A DNA stretch of 64,000 bases from contig JAODUP010000085.1 in the NCBI GenBank assembly GCA_025642065.1, positions 135,001 through 199,000 of the forward strand, written 5' to 3'. The notes below the pieces were generated by a model, which saw only the letters and a list, made by a program, of their open reading frames with translations, was not told the DNA's origin and searched no databases. Position numbers and translations under genes: made by a program. Of the stretch, positions 11,601 to 23,014 are shown piece by piece (within the stretch, counting starts at the first letter, position 1; the number at the start of each line of letters is the position of its first letter). Source of the stretch: Paralvinella palmiformis. Its lineage: Eukaryota > Annelida > Polychaeta > Terebellida > Alvinellidae.

Positions 11601-14600
11601 GCAGAGCGGCTAGAGCACTGCGCTGAACACATCCAGGTCAGGGTTCAAATATTAATTTTATCTGTGTTTGCATGATGTTTCCCTAGAAAGCATCCCCTCA
11701 TCCATATGTCCCAGGTTTTGTCAGCATCAAAGCTAAACAAAGTAATCACACACTTACTCTCTTCTATGTGATCTAACATTTATAGTTTGGTATTTAGACG
11801 GCTGTGATATATCCAGAAGTGAGTGAGTGAGTGAGTGAGTGAGTGAGTTTTACTAAGCCTTGACAGTAGTCATATCCGACGTATATTCCTGAGGGGATGT
11901 TCAGTTGGGAGAAAAGATGGTCAAATAAAACATCCCACAGGCAAAACTAACACCGGAATTTGACCTCATGACCCATACATGTACGGTACAGTGATCTATC
12001 AACCATAACATGGATTAATTCCATGTTACTGTGGCCAATTACACCTACTTTGTGACAGAAGGAATAATGTACTGTTATTGGTAATCCTTCTCTATGTTTT
12101 TGTTTTGTAAGCGTCGTCGATGCGTTTGATCCTGATCTGGAGAAATATCCCCTATTTGAGAAGGCTGTCTCCATCATGTTTGACCAGTTGCCTGGTGAGA
12201 TGCTGATCATACCTAGTGGCTGGTTCCATCAGGTGAGTGAATATCTCTGAGGTTGTAGTTATACCAAATGATGCAGGAGTTTGATACCATATTGATCAGA
12301 TAGAGTAATGTACCTAAAACCAGGAAATCAGGTTTCCAGAGAGAGAGAGACATTTGTTGATGTTTTATGGCCACATTTGTGCACATAGCAGGCTAAATGT
12401 ACAAGATAATCTCTAAAGGTAATGAGGTGAAGTGGAAGATGAGTACTGTTGATAATATGTATGCGGCCGTTAGTTAGAAACGGTATACTTCTGCGAAGTC
12501 CAGATTTGAAGATGAAGTACAGATGAGCCATCTCCTTGACCAAATTCAAATATAAACATATATGATATTGTATGATAATGAGACATGTAACAGATGTGAA
12601 GGTTTCTGAAATAGACTATTAAAACAATTAAAGTGAAACAAGTTCATCATCAGCCCACTATTTCTTCTATCGGGTGTGTCTTTGTTTTGTCTGCGACTTA
12701 TTCTATTTAATTTTATCTTTGTCCACTGTGAGATAATTAAATCTACATTTGAACTAAATCAGACAATAAATAAAGTAATTCAAGGTACACTACAATATTA
12801 AGTTACACAACTCATAATTTGTTTAGATTTGATAATACTGAAAATCTTTATTTTTATAATTATATTTTGACAGACGAGATAAAAATAGAAATTGGACAAA
12901 ATTAGGATGTATAGAACTAAATATCATAATATAAATGGATTAGGGCAATGAGTAATAATGTTTATGAGATGTTTATTTCTACAATTATATTCTCTTCTAG
13001 GCATACAATAGTGAAGAGACTCTTGCCATAAGTAGCCAAGTGATGAACAGAAACAACTACCGTGTAGTGCTTGAAGAAATACTTAAAGTGGAAAACATTG
13101 ACAGAGAGAAACTTCCAACGGATATTGATCAGTTATCACCACAAGAACAGGTACAATTGATGTCTTTTTCTAAACATTTTACATTTTCTGTCTAATTCTG
13201 AGAAAAGAAGAGATGCCAGACTGGGAAAATGTCTGTACCGAGCTTTTGAACATGAAATAAAATTCTTAAAACTTACTTATTTAGATAATCAGTGGGATAA
13301 TACTTGGTTGTGTTTGTTGTTATAAAATATATTGTCCTGTGATGTATTACAAATACTTTTTTGTTATTATTATTATAACAATTATTAGTATTAAAGATTT
13401 TGATTAACAACCATCTTATGTTGACAGTAATATAATAATAATAATAATAATAATGTATATTTAATAAAGCGCCCTTACTAGCAGGAGCCATTCAAAGGCG
13501 CTGTACAAATAATATGTAATTTAATAATACCCCAAATAATGTCTGTAAAAACCCTGTAATGATTTAAAAGATAATAATTATTTATCTGTGAAAGTGACCT
13601 TAAATAGGTGTGTTTTTAGAAGAGACTTAAAATTTCCAAGAGACGACGCATTTCTAATATTTGCCGGCAACTTATTCCACAAATTGGGGGCTGCAACACT
13701 AAACGCACAATCACCATGTGACTTGAGCCGAGACACTGGCACCTGCAATAGTATCTGACTGGATGACCTGAGTTTTCGGGATGACTTTCTAATGGAAACC
13801 AGTTCACACAGGTATTCTGGTGCCATATCATTAATAGATTTATAAGTTATTAACAGAATTTTAAAAATGGATACGCTGTCTAACAGGTAGCCAATGTAGT
13901 TTTTGAAGAAGGGGGGTAATATGATCATATTTTCTAGTATTTGTTACAATGCGAGCTGCACTATTCTGAATTCGCTGAAGGCGATTAATGTTATAATCAG
14001 ATATGCCATATAACAGGGAGTTACAATAGTCTATACGAGATGTAACAAAGGCATGAACTACAGTTAAAAGTGATTCTTGTGTCAAGAATGCTTTTAAACA
14101 GTGGATGTTCTTAAGATGGTAGTAGGCAGCTGGCATACTGATGTGACATGTTCATGCATGTTAATACATTGTCAAAAATAACCCCTAGTTTTTTTACTGA
14201 CCCATTAGGGGTAATCGAAGATGACCCATCTGTAATGCTGGTGTCTTTGGGTTTAACACAATGTGGTGATGCCAAATATAAAATATTTGTTTTATTATCA
14301 TTTAGTTTTAGAAGATTTTGAGTCATCCATAGCCGGATATCGGCAATACAATGTTCTAAATTCTTCCCAAAGGGAAAAGGAGAAATTTAACTCATTGTCA
14401 GGATCCAGTGATATATACAGCTGTGTGTCATCAGCATACAAGTGATATTTAATCCCATATCGCTGCGCAATGATCCCAAGAGGACGGGTATACATTGTGA
14501 AAACCAGAGGACCAAGAACTGAACCCTGTGGTACACCAGATAACAAAAATTGAATGCCAGATAAAATACCATGAACAGACACTCTCTGGGAGCGTTGTTC

Positions 14601-16074
14601 CAGATAGGATCTAAACCATTCAAGTACTCTACCTGACAGACCAAACATGTCTTTTAACCCAGAGAAAAGTACATTATGGTCAACTGTATCAAATGCAGCA
14701 GACAGGTCCAGAAGAACAAGTATTACTGGCTTACCTTGATCAATTGACATCATAATATCATTTTTCACTCGAACCAAGGCTGTTTCAGTGCTGTGACCAC
14801 TTTTATAGGCAGACTGTAGTGATTCATTAAGGTTATTATTGATTAAATATTTGTTTAGATGGAAAGCAACTGCCTTTTCTATAACTTTAGATAAAAATGT
14901 AAGATTTGAAACAGGTCTGTAATTGTTTAGAATATTACAGTCCATAGTGTGGTTTTTTATTAATGGTTTTACAAGGGCAGCTTTCATGGATCTTGGGAAA
15001 ACACCCAGAGATAATGATTTATTAACTATATTTGTAATTGGGTTTATCAGAACATCCAGACAATCTTTCACAAGCCATGTAGGCATAGGGTCAACTGCAC
15101 AGAAAGCATTAGATGACGTTTTCAGCAACTGTCTGATATCAGTCTCTGTAAAAGGCTCAAATGTATCCATCATGGATATGCAGGACTCTTCTACCAATGG
15201 CCTATAAACTGTGCAGTAATTTATCTAACATGTTTTGTTCTGGTCTTTAACGGGAAAATTCAGAAGATGTATTCACTCTATTTAAAAACTATAAAGTAAC
15301 TTTTTTCTTCTTGTAGAACAATAGCTAGAACTTAAGAATAGGTTATATCTCGTGGTTGACATAAAACGTTACCTCATGGGGTCAATGAAGGTAATGGGTG
15401 TTTTTTAATGTCAGATGTGAAAATTGATAAGCAATTGTATGGAAGATTTGTTTTTAGTAAAGAAAATTCCAGTATTTCTTAATTTAAATAACTGAAGGTT
15501 GAATTGGTCAAAAAGAAAAGTCCTGGGTTTATACCAACAAATTTTAGGTGTTTGGTATCTGAAAAATTTAATTTGGTAGATTTCATTCTATTCACAATAG
15601 CTATTAGTACCCAAAACCATGATTCTTCTGACTCTGTTCAAATGTGATAGATTTCAGATGAACACAAAGTTTCTGAAGCTAGTTCTTGTTATTATTATTT
15701 TATAAGCCGATATCTGTATGCGATATCTGATGTTCGTAGTTTTCTTTGTCATATTTTCTATGTTTTAGTTTGCATTAATGTTTGCAGTCTTGAATCCTGA
15801 GCTCAAAAAGTATTGTGTAATTAATTGTTAGACATTTTACTGATCTCAGTTATCATTACTCGACTCAATTTATAAATTGTATGTTCATGGCCTCTACTTC
15901 CACTGGTCACAAGGGACTAATACAGTGAGGTAGGGCTGAAATATCTGGTAGGTTGTCACTCTGCCAGAGTTGTTTATGTCTGAATTGGTGGGCAGCAAGA
16001 AATTATGACATTTGAAATGGAAATTAAACTGTCAAATATGACCTTTAAATGCCATAAATGGTTTGAAATAACAG

Positions 16075-16159
<85 letters not shown>

Positions 16160-16546
16160 CAGTCTATTTGTGTCTGCCTGTCTGTCTATCCATCTTTGCA
16201 GGTAACCTGAATTGATCGCATACAATAAGACATATTACATACAGTATATAATACTTACCTGGAGTAGAATAACATGAATTTATTTCCTCCATTATAGCAT
16301 TCTATATAATATACTTCACTCATAAATCCTGATCAGTAATCTTTTCGTTCCTGAGCTATGTTTAGTAATAATTTCTTGTTCAACCAATAACTATCATTTC
16401 AGGTAGAAAAGGTTATGTCATTGTTACCCAAAGAGTTGATAGAACGAGGACGTACCATAACTCAGGGTGTGTTGAAACAGATGAAGCTTAAAAGTGACCA
16501 ATACACAGAACCTGAAAGCATTTTCCTGAACAAGAGACAAGTTTAA
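8700..16546 (+). CDS. JmjC-domain (cupin-type) oxygenase, 3' six exons
   Basis: Six exons join in frame with GT/AG boundaries: 8700-8849, 9092-9253, 10148-10233, 12112-12232, 13001-13150 and 16403-16546 (TAA at 16544). They encode 270 residues. Exon 2 contains LHMDPYNWTGTNAVIRGHKW, which fits a JmjC HxD iron-binding motif followed by the GxKxW strand. Exon 4 ends with PGEMLIIPSGWFHQ, the usual PGE..(V/I)P.GW.H region that holds the distal iron-binding histidine. The family uses Fe(II) and 2-oxoglutarate to hydroxylate or demethylate proteins or RNA. The order of motifs resembles the JMJD6/cupin_8 group more than the large histone demethylases, but the subfamily and substrate are not determined. 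The N-terminus is missing: no confident ATG exon was found, although 6172-6243 is a likely additional exon. The last intron holds an antisense LINE. The gene is convergent with ZNF277. Confidence 0.9.
11583..11748 (+). mobile_element. tRNA-derived SINE (family B)
   Basis: GATAGCAGAGCGGCTAGAGC and ACTGCGCTGAACACATCCAG form the head, GTCAGGGTTCAAATATTA spans box B, then CTGTGTTTGCATGATGTTTC and CAGCATCAAAGCTAAACAAA. It lies in the intron before JmjC exon 4. Confidence 0.75.
11818..11848. repeat. (GAGT)n tetranucleotide repeat
   Basis: About seven GAGT units in the intron upstream of JmjC exon 4. Confidence 0.9.
12357..12457 (-). mobile_element. SINE family A fragment
   Basis: The plus strand reads GATGTTTTATGGCCACATTT, GTGCACATAGCAGGCTAAAT and TCTCTAAAGGTAATGAGGTG: the reverse of the family A body. 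It lies in the intron after JmjC exon 4. Confidence 0.75.
13431..15215 (-). mobile_element. 5'-truncated CR1/L2-type non-LTR retrotransposon with reverse transcriptase
   Basis: The element lies antisense in the last JmjC intron. From about 15197 downwards it encodes a reverse transcriptase: NNYRPVSNLTFLSKVIEK, LLDLSAAFDTVDH (first catalytic Asp), SGVPQGSVLGPLVF, and YHLYADDTQLY (the YADD catalytic pair). The frame then shifts near 14370, 14130 and 13900, and continues as RIDYCNSLLYGISD, LQRIQNSAARIVT, LLQKLHWLPVRQRI and finally LKTHLFKVTFTDK-stop at 13578. A 3' UTR follows, ending with a TAAGGGCGCTTTATTAAATA-type sequence and ATT repeats. The endonuclease region is missing, so it is a dead, 5'-truncated copy, but the reading frames are well kept and it is fairly young. 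The clade call rests on motif style only. Confidence 0.9.
16075..16159. repeat. Compound (TA)n-(TG)n-(TA)n-(TG)n microsatellite
   Basis: Two TA blocks, each followed by a short TG block, in the last JmjC intron. Confidence 0.95.
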
Positions 16547-16735
16547 ATGACCTGCTCTGTGATATTTCTTTGTCAGATTGAAAATCCACTTAGCTACCAA
16601 GTGGGCAAGTTGTATTCATTTATAGTTATACAGGTTTCATTCAACCTTAACTTCTATTCAAATAATGAACTTCTTGACAGTCATTCCATTTTTAGTTGTT
16701 TTGTTGGATTTTCAATTGCCTAACTTGTTAAAAAC

Positions 16736-16737
<2 letters not shown>

Positions 16738-16770
<33 letters not shown>

Positions 16771-16792
16771 AGAGAGAGAGAGAGAGAGAGGG
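16738..16792. repeat. (AT)n-(GA)n microsatellite
   Basis: About 14 AT units followed by about 11 GA units; just after the JmjC stop codon, probably in its 3' UTR. Confidence 0.95.
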
Positions 16793-16885
16793 GAGTTTAT
16801 CTGAATGTTAATAACATGAAGTACAGCTGGTCAACAAACATTTGGCAATAAGAAATATTGAAATATATGAATGCCGTTGCTGAAT

Positions 16886-16891
16886 AATAAA
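16886..16891 (+). promoter_or_regulatory. Candidate poly(A) signal of the JmjC gene
   Basis: AATAAA lies about 340 nt after the stop codon and is followed by a T/G-rich stretch. Other AATAAA motifs occur by chance in this AT-rich DNA, so the site is tentative. Confidence 0.3.
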
Positions 16892-17371
16892 TGTTTCAGA
16901 GAGAATGAGTTATAATATGTTATAGCTGGATATCTGTGGGGCTCCTCATAATTTAGAATTTAAACATAGAATAGTTCATTCATTGTACCTCACATGCACT
17001 CCCAAAACAAAGTCCCTTATTCGTTGATATTATAGAAGTTTATTTATTTAGGATGATTTTTTGTTTTTATTGATCTCTTACTCGTTTGTGCCTTGTCCTA
17101 TTTGTATAGTTATATTTTATTTTCACAGCAATGTTTATCGATCTGATTAATTTATTTGTACATTGATTACTGTTTATTTGGATGATATCATAAGGTATAA
17201 CCAATAATTGTGATCATGAGAAACATTAACACTCCAATCTTCTTAAAACAGAACAGTTTATATTACTGCAGTAAAGTTGTAGAATAATATATCAAATTAT
17301 TAAATGGACACACAAATTCTATCATTTTATGAAATGTGAAAAAACGTGTGTTTAAATTAGAATAAAATTCA

Positions 17372-17545
17372 TCTTCATGACTTAGCTGGTAGTGAAGCTG
17401 GCTTACTAGGATTTTAAATCTCAGGCTAGCTATGTGTCTTAATACCATTTCATTTTTCAGTTGGCCTCATAACATTTGGAAGTTAGTTGGTTGGTATGTT
17501 TAATTTACGGTATCCTTGAAAATGGCTGTAAAACAGCAATTGTTT
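17372..17545 (+). mobile_element. SINE family A, old copy
   Basis: Head ATGACTTAGCTGGTAGTGAA, body CAGTTGGCCTCATAACATTT and GAAAATGGCTGTAAAACAGC. Moderately decayed; downstream of the JmjC gene. Confidence 0.65.
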
Positions 17546-17829
17546 CGTATTTTTTTAATTGCAAGTCATTTAGTCTTAATGTATCTAATTACATATTATA
17601 GTTTTTTAACTAAATCATTGTAGAATGTGTATGCTTCTTGAGGATATACACTAAAAGTAATAGGAACTGGTAACAGAGCATTCAGTATTTATGTATGAAA
17701 ACTTGGGAATAATTTATTAGAAAGCATAAAACTATTAAAAGATTGTCACAGTCTGAGAAAGCTTTTTTCTTTCTATTCAAATCTATTTCTGTTCATTTGT
17801 TTCTTAGCATTTTTATTTATGTTATTATG

Positions 17830-17923
17830 TACCTTGTTTTAGCTTTGATTGTACAGAACATGTTATGTTTAAATGGTACCTTGTTTTAGCTTTGATTGTA
17901 CAGAACATGTTATGTTTAAATGG
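17830..17923. repeat. Perfect 47-bp tandem duplication
   Basis: The 47-bp unit TACCTTGTTTTAGCTTTGAT...AAATGG occurs at 17830-17876 and again at 17877-17923 without a mismatch, so the duplication is recent. Confidence 0.95.
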
Positions 17924-17959
17924 GCACTTTACTAATATACATTTGATGTTACTACTAAT

Positions 17960-18304
17960 CAGACATGGGGTCAATTCAATTTTTCCAATTCATTTCCACT
18001 CTATTCCATTTAGTCAATTCCACATCAAATTTATCAATCCAATTCCAAATTTATCAATTACAATTTTTTCCCCCCGACTTATTTGCCTAATACTTTTTAG
18101 CATGAGTAGGTACTCCGAGTACCTACCTGGGATACTTATTCCTAGTAGTTTATATTCCAAGTAGGATTGTCATGGAAGAAATATTTCTGAATTAAAAAAG
18201 TAAATGGTAAATTAATTTGTGGATTACATTTTTTTGTAGGAAAGTTCAATTCCAATTCAAAATTTCTCAATTCCAATTCCATTTTGGAATTGACCCCATG
18301 TCTG
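17960..18304. mobile_element. Intact hAT-like MITE with 8-bp target duplication
   Basis: The 345-bp element begins CAGACATGGGGTCAATTC and ends with the exact reverse complement, an 18-bp perfect terminal inverted repeat. It is flanked by CTACTAAT at 17952-17959 and again at 18305-18312, a perfect 8-bp target-site duplication typical of hAT transposons. Both ends are full of AATTCC/GGAATT subterminal motifs, and a near-perfect palindrome (GTAGGTACTC..GAGTACCTAC) lies at about 18108. It has no coding capacity. Confidence 0.92.
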
Positions 18305-18639
18305 CTACTAATATTATTATGCTAAATAATCATGGAACTTGTGAATCTGTTCAAATATACTAACATCAGTGCAGCGTAAGCTTAAAATATCTTAGTAGGA
18401 ATTGCGTTATTTGTATTCCATACATGTTTACAGGCATAGCACGGTATTGTGGGCATAATTTACAAACTTTGATATATAAATACAAATGATTACGATTGGT
18501 TTTAATGTAGCAAAGCAAAAATGCTAGAACACAACCTGTGAATATGATGGAATTACGAAGTCTAATGCAACCAGGTTATCAGTACATATCAAGATTATAC
18601 TAATAATTTAATAACTTAAATCTGTCGATGGTAGTGCAC

Positions 18640-18987
18640 CTTAATCTTTGTGTCCAATAGAAAGTCATCCCCAAAACTCAGGTAATTCAGTTAGAAACTA
18701 TAGCAGATGGCCATTTCCTGGCTCAAGTCCAATGATGATTGCATATTTAGCACAGCCAAGCCATACTTTATGGAATAGATTTCCAGAGGAGATTAAAGTG
18801 CATCATCTCATGAAAATTTTCAATCAGTTCTATAACCTGATCTGTTCAGTGTTGCTTTCACTGGAAAATAATACTGATAGTTTAAATTTAGATTTGGGTT
18901 TCAGATACATCATTTGGGAATATCACTTTTGAGCATATTTGAATGGATCCTGCTACCAAGGTCACTTCATTAAAAAAAAATTATTAT
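18640..18987 (+). mobile_element. Degenerate 3' fragment of the same LINE family
   Basis: The frame from 18648 reads IESHPQNSGNSVRNY and later HTLWNRFPEEIK, matching the LINE C-terminus, but the LKTHLFK block is broken. The tail (YIIWEYHF, then GAATGGATCCTGCTACCAAGG and TTATTATTATTG) matches the family 3' UTR. Older than the copies at 13.4 and 29.2 kb. Confidence 0.75.
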
Positions 18988-19553
18988 TATTGTTGTTTCA
19001 AGCATTTCAACACACTGTACAATTAAATGGGCATGCCAGGTAGAAGTTGGATTATTACAAACAGTATTACTGTTGGGTATCATAGTAGAATCAACTGCAT
19101 CACGTTAATTCACAAACATATTACTGACTCTGCTGTAGGTACTGTTGTTGTTGTTTTCACTTGATTGCATGATATTATAATTAATATTTTGTTATGTTAT
19201 CTTCACAAATTCTAGTCAGAATAATACTTCCGAGTGATACACAGAAGTCAACTCGTTTATGCAATGTGATATTCAATGAATAAATAATGTTAACGAGATA
19301 ACTGATTGTCTTTTTTCCCAATGTTGTTCTGTGCCGTCTTTTTGTGTTCCTCTTTCAGTTAAAAAAATACATCTGAAATGTCATTATTTTAGTCAGGAAT
19401 TTATTATTATTCCTGAAGGTTTTCATTTAAAAGATGAAAACCATTTGGTGCTGGATCTGGGATAGAAAAACACTTCAAAATCTTTGTCAATAGAATGTAT
19501 TCAAACTAATACCATCCTAACTTTCTAAAAGAAACACACACACACGCACACAC

Positions 19554-20039
19554 ATGTTACAGTTAATCTGTATAATCAGGTAATATGTATATTACCTGAA
19601 ATTTTCAGGTAATCTGTATTATGTCGAGCCGTGATAGTGCAGTTAGTTAGAGCGAAGAGCCCATAGCTGAACGGTCGCAGGTTCGAGGCTGCTTGAGCTG
19701 CAATAGCTGTCATGTAGCGACTGGTTCACTCATCCATAAAATGAGTACCTGACAGGACGTGATGGCTATGTGTGAGTAATGCTTTGTGCCTATAATGGCA
19801 GTATGCATTGTATGCTCCCTTGGGAGTTGAGATGTGTGCTAGGTGGAAACAGGTCTGAGTCAGGGATAATAATATTGTAAATAATATTGTAAAGTGCCTT
19901 AGAGCAGCTTTTAATTGAATAGGGCGCTATATAAATATCACATATTATTATTATTATTAAATCTCAGTTAGCAAGACGTATTACTTGAAAATTTCTGGTA
20001 ATCTACATATTGCCTGATTATACAGATTAACTGCAACAT
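19554..20039. mobile_element. Palindromic DNA-transposon-like element carrying a SINE
   Basis: The arms at 19554-19612 and 19981-20039 are near-perfect inverted repeats of 59 bp, sharing CAGTTAATCTGTATAATCAG at the outer side and GAAATTTTCA toward the inside. Between them sits a complete SINE (19622-19965). Without the SINE the element would be a short fold-back MITE. The left end is bordered by CA repeats and the right by TA repeats, so the target duplication cannot be read. Confidence 0.8.
19622..19965 (+). mobile_element. tRNA-derived SINE (family C)
   Basis: The 5' part is tRNA-like: TAGTGCAGTTAGTTAGAGCG as box A region and GTCGCAGGTTCGAGGCTGC around box B. A body of about 220 bp follows, then AGAGCAGCTT, AGGGCGCTATATAAATATCA and ATT repeats. 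A second copy in reverse is at 47243-47540. Confidence 0.88.
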
Positions 20040-20716
20040 ATATATATTTTTATATGTGTGTGTGCTGTATGTTCTGAAGATGTAGCCTAAATATATTATT
20101 GTAAAAGATAAATATCCTTCATTTAATTTTTCTGTAATATTTCTGATGGTCAGTATTGTTCAGGTAAATAATACTTTCCAGTTGAGCCTTCAACATTCTG
20201 TGACCAAATATAGCTAGCAGCTTAGTCTCCTTAAAGTATTTTTGTTTCGTTGTTTAGAAAAATAGACTTTTAAGTTATTCACTTCAGATAATCATTGGTT
20301 CAATCATAGATAAGCAGAAAAATACCCAATTGAAATCTCAGTGAAACTTTGTCATAAAGCCACCGAATATGAACCATACATCAAATTATTACGGTTTAGG
20401 CTAAAGCCGATTGAAGCCTATTATTTTCATACTGAATTATTACATATATTCCAAGCAATTAGTGATGTGACAGATGTCAAATAAACAAGATCTTACTCCA
20501 CCAACCTTTGTACTGCTCTGGAAATCTTAGGTAGTGAAAAGCATTTAATCAAGTGCACTTTAAAATGTTTTGTGTGAGGTAACTCATAGTCTTTCATCGA
20601 CAGGAAAGTATCCCAAGTTTTATAAATACAATAATTTTAATAAATATCATTAAATATAATAAACACATTTCACTATAACAACTACAATAAACAATAACTG
20701 GCTTAATGAGGTGTGT

Positions 20717-20722
20717 TTTATT
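20717..20722 (-). promoter_or_regulatory. Candidate poly(A) signal of ZNF277
   Basis: AATAAA on the minus strand lies 38 nt beyond the ZNF277 stop codon. The position is plausible but the motif is common in this AT-rich DNA. Confidence 0.3.
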
Positions 20723-20759
20723 TGTAGAAGTAGACAGTAATATTGACTAAATATAATCA

Positions 20760-22981
20760 TTACAACAGTTCATCTCGTATATGCTTCTCGAGAAGTATGG
20801 AATCCTTTACTGGACAATCTTCAGGAACCACAATGGTATCTAGTTTAGACACTGGCTTATTATTGGAATCGTCATCGCTGTCATCCAAGCCACAGAGTAG
20901 AGTGTCATTTTCATATGTTGGGAAAAAATATCTGAAATGGAAAAATATTTCACGTGTCAATATTTCATTTTTATGATACATAGAAAGGTGGAACCTAATC
21001 TGACATGTACTTTATGGGTTATGTCTAAAACAGCTGCTATACAAAATGGCTGCCAGTTCTTCTTATGTATGTTCCTCCCATTAATAATATCCATATTATA
21101 TGTTTTGTCTATGAGTATGAATGGACCAGTTACTCTGAGAGTGCTCTAAATATTGCACACTTGTCAATCATCATATATTTTATTAACATTTATATTTTTA
21201 ATCATAATCAGTAGACACACACACACACACATAGACGCACCAAGTCTTTCAAGGGTTACCCACAAACAAAACTGCTTTGTATAAGTTTTGGCCCTATATA
21301 CCGCCTGAGACCAGTTCCCAGGCAAATAAATCTGCCAAGAGGACTGGACTGAACGTGATGCTATTATATATGAACTCAATTGGGAATAATGTTGAGAATT
21401 ATTACAGTCTGATATAAATGAACACTGGAAGAACCAACTGAAATAACCATAGTCACATCAATCTATACTGTAAATTCTGTATTCCATAAACTTTTTTGTT
21501 GTATAATATCTCTAAAGACATCAGGACACTATCACCTTTTATACTTTGTGATGTGAACTACTTTTTATCCTCACACAGGAGCGCATGTGTGTGGTCTGTG
21601 ATGAGCCATATCACTGACCACATGTAATAGGTGAATTACCACACACATGCACACACACACAGCGGATGAGGCAGGTGTTACACAAATGACTAAACGATGA
21701 CAAATTCTGAGGTATCATTAGTGACTAGGTAAACAATAGTCTAGTTCCAAATGATAATACTTTGTAACTTACTGTGGTTGATCCCAGACTGTAGCAGCTG
21801 GCACCTGTGACACATGACCAGCTTTGTTCATGTGATCCATGAGCACTTGCTTGACATCAAATCTCTGCTGGCACACTGGACAGATATTTTGGTGAATCTG
21901 ACACAAACACACACACGCACACACACGCACAGAGAGAGAGAGAAAGAGAGAGATAACATAATATATTCTTAACTGTAATTGAATAAAGACATTTACATGT
22001 TATTTATACATGGAGTATCTTAGAACACATAAGATATATTACTATATAAATGATGTATCCCAACAGTGACAGTCTATGTTTCTTTTTCATTACATAAATA
22101 AATAAAACAAATAATGCTATAAATAAATTAAGTTATTTAGTTATAACAGACAATAAAGTGAGATACTCGACTGTACCAACCTCTCTACGTATGTAGTTAA
22201 TTAACTTTACTTGTTGATAAAAAGTTAACTGGAGATCTTTTCTGATCTGAGGAAGATCAAACTTGTGTGTCTCCTAAAAATACAAAGATACATTGAGTAT
22301 GCTAACATAGTAATGAGAGTATTAGCTGAATGATAACACAATACAAACATTGACACAACAATTAAAAGTAATTTGGTTATATCGTTATTCAGTGATAATA
22401 AATAAATTAAGATAAAGAAAGGGAATTTTATCAAATGATAGATGAATGAGTGTTGATTTTGTACAACTTAGACCACTCATTATTATTGAACAGTTTGATC
22501 ACGATTATCATTACAACCTTCTAGAAAAAATAAAACACCAACATGTAAAGATAATATTTATGATACAATTAAGAAGGCTATAAAAATAATGTATCAGATG
22601 TCAGACATTTGCTGAAACAATGAATTTTTAAATTAGTCACTTGTTAGTCATGGTAACTCACAAAGAGTAAACTACAGGATTCCAAACAGAGAGGTGATGA
22701 GTTTAAATCCACCAGCAAGCTACTGTTTTATCACTTATCTAGTGGTCAACTTTGAGTCTCTACCAGATAGTAGGATGATGTTGAACTTGAATAACTTGTA
22801 TTACACCTAATACACGATACTCCCTTATTAGTTGTTGATAGTACAAAATGTACAGGTCCACATTATGATGGGGCAGGGGTGGTGGAAATGTCTTAATCAA
22901 TAGTCTGTAGCACTACCCATGACGCAATGTTTAAAATAGTCTAACTAATTTACTAAAAAATTATTTTAAATTATTTTATTC

Positions 22982-23014
<33 letters not shown>

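Larger units (their letters stand above)
16892..20716. other. Intergenic region between convergent genes
   Basis: It holds SINE A (17372), the 47-bp duplication, the hAT-like MITE, a LINE fragment (18640) and the nested SINE/palindrome (19554-20039). No gene is seen. Confidence 0.6.
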
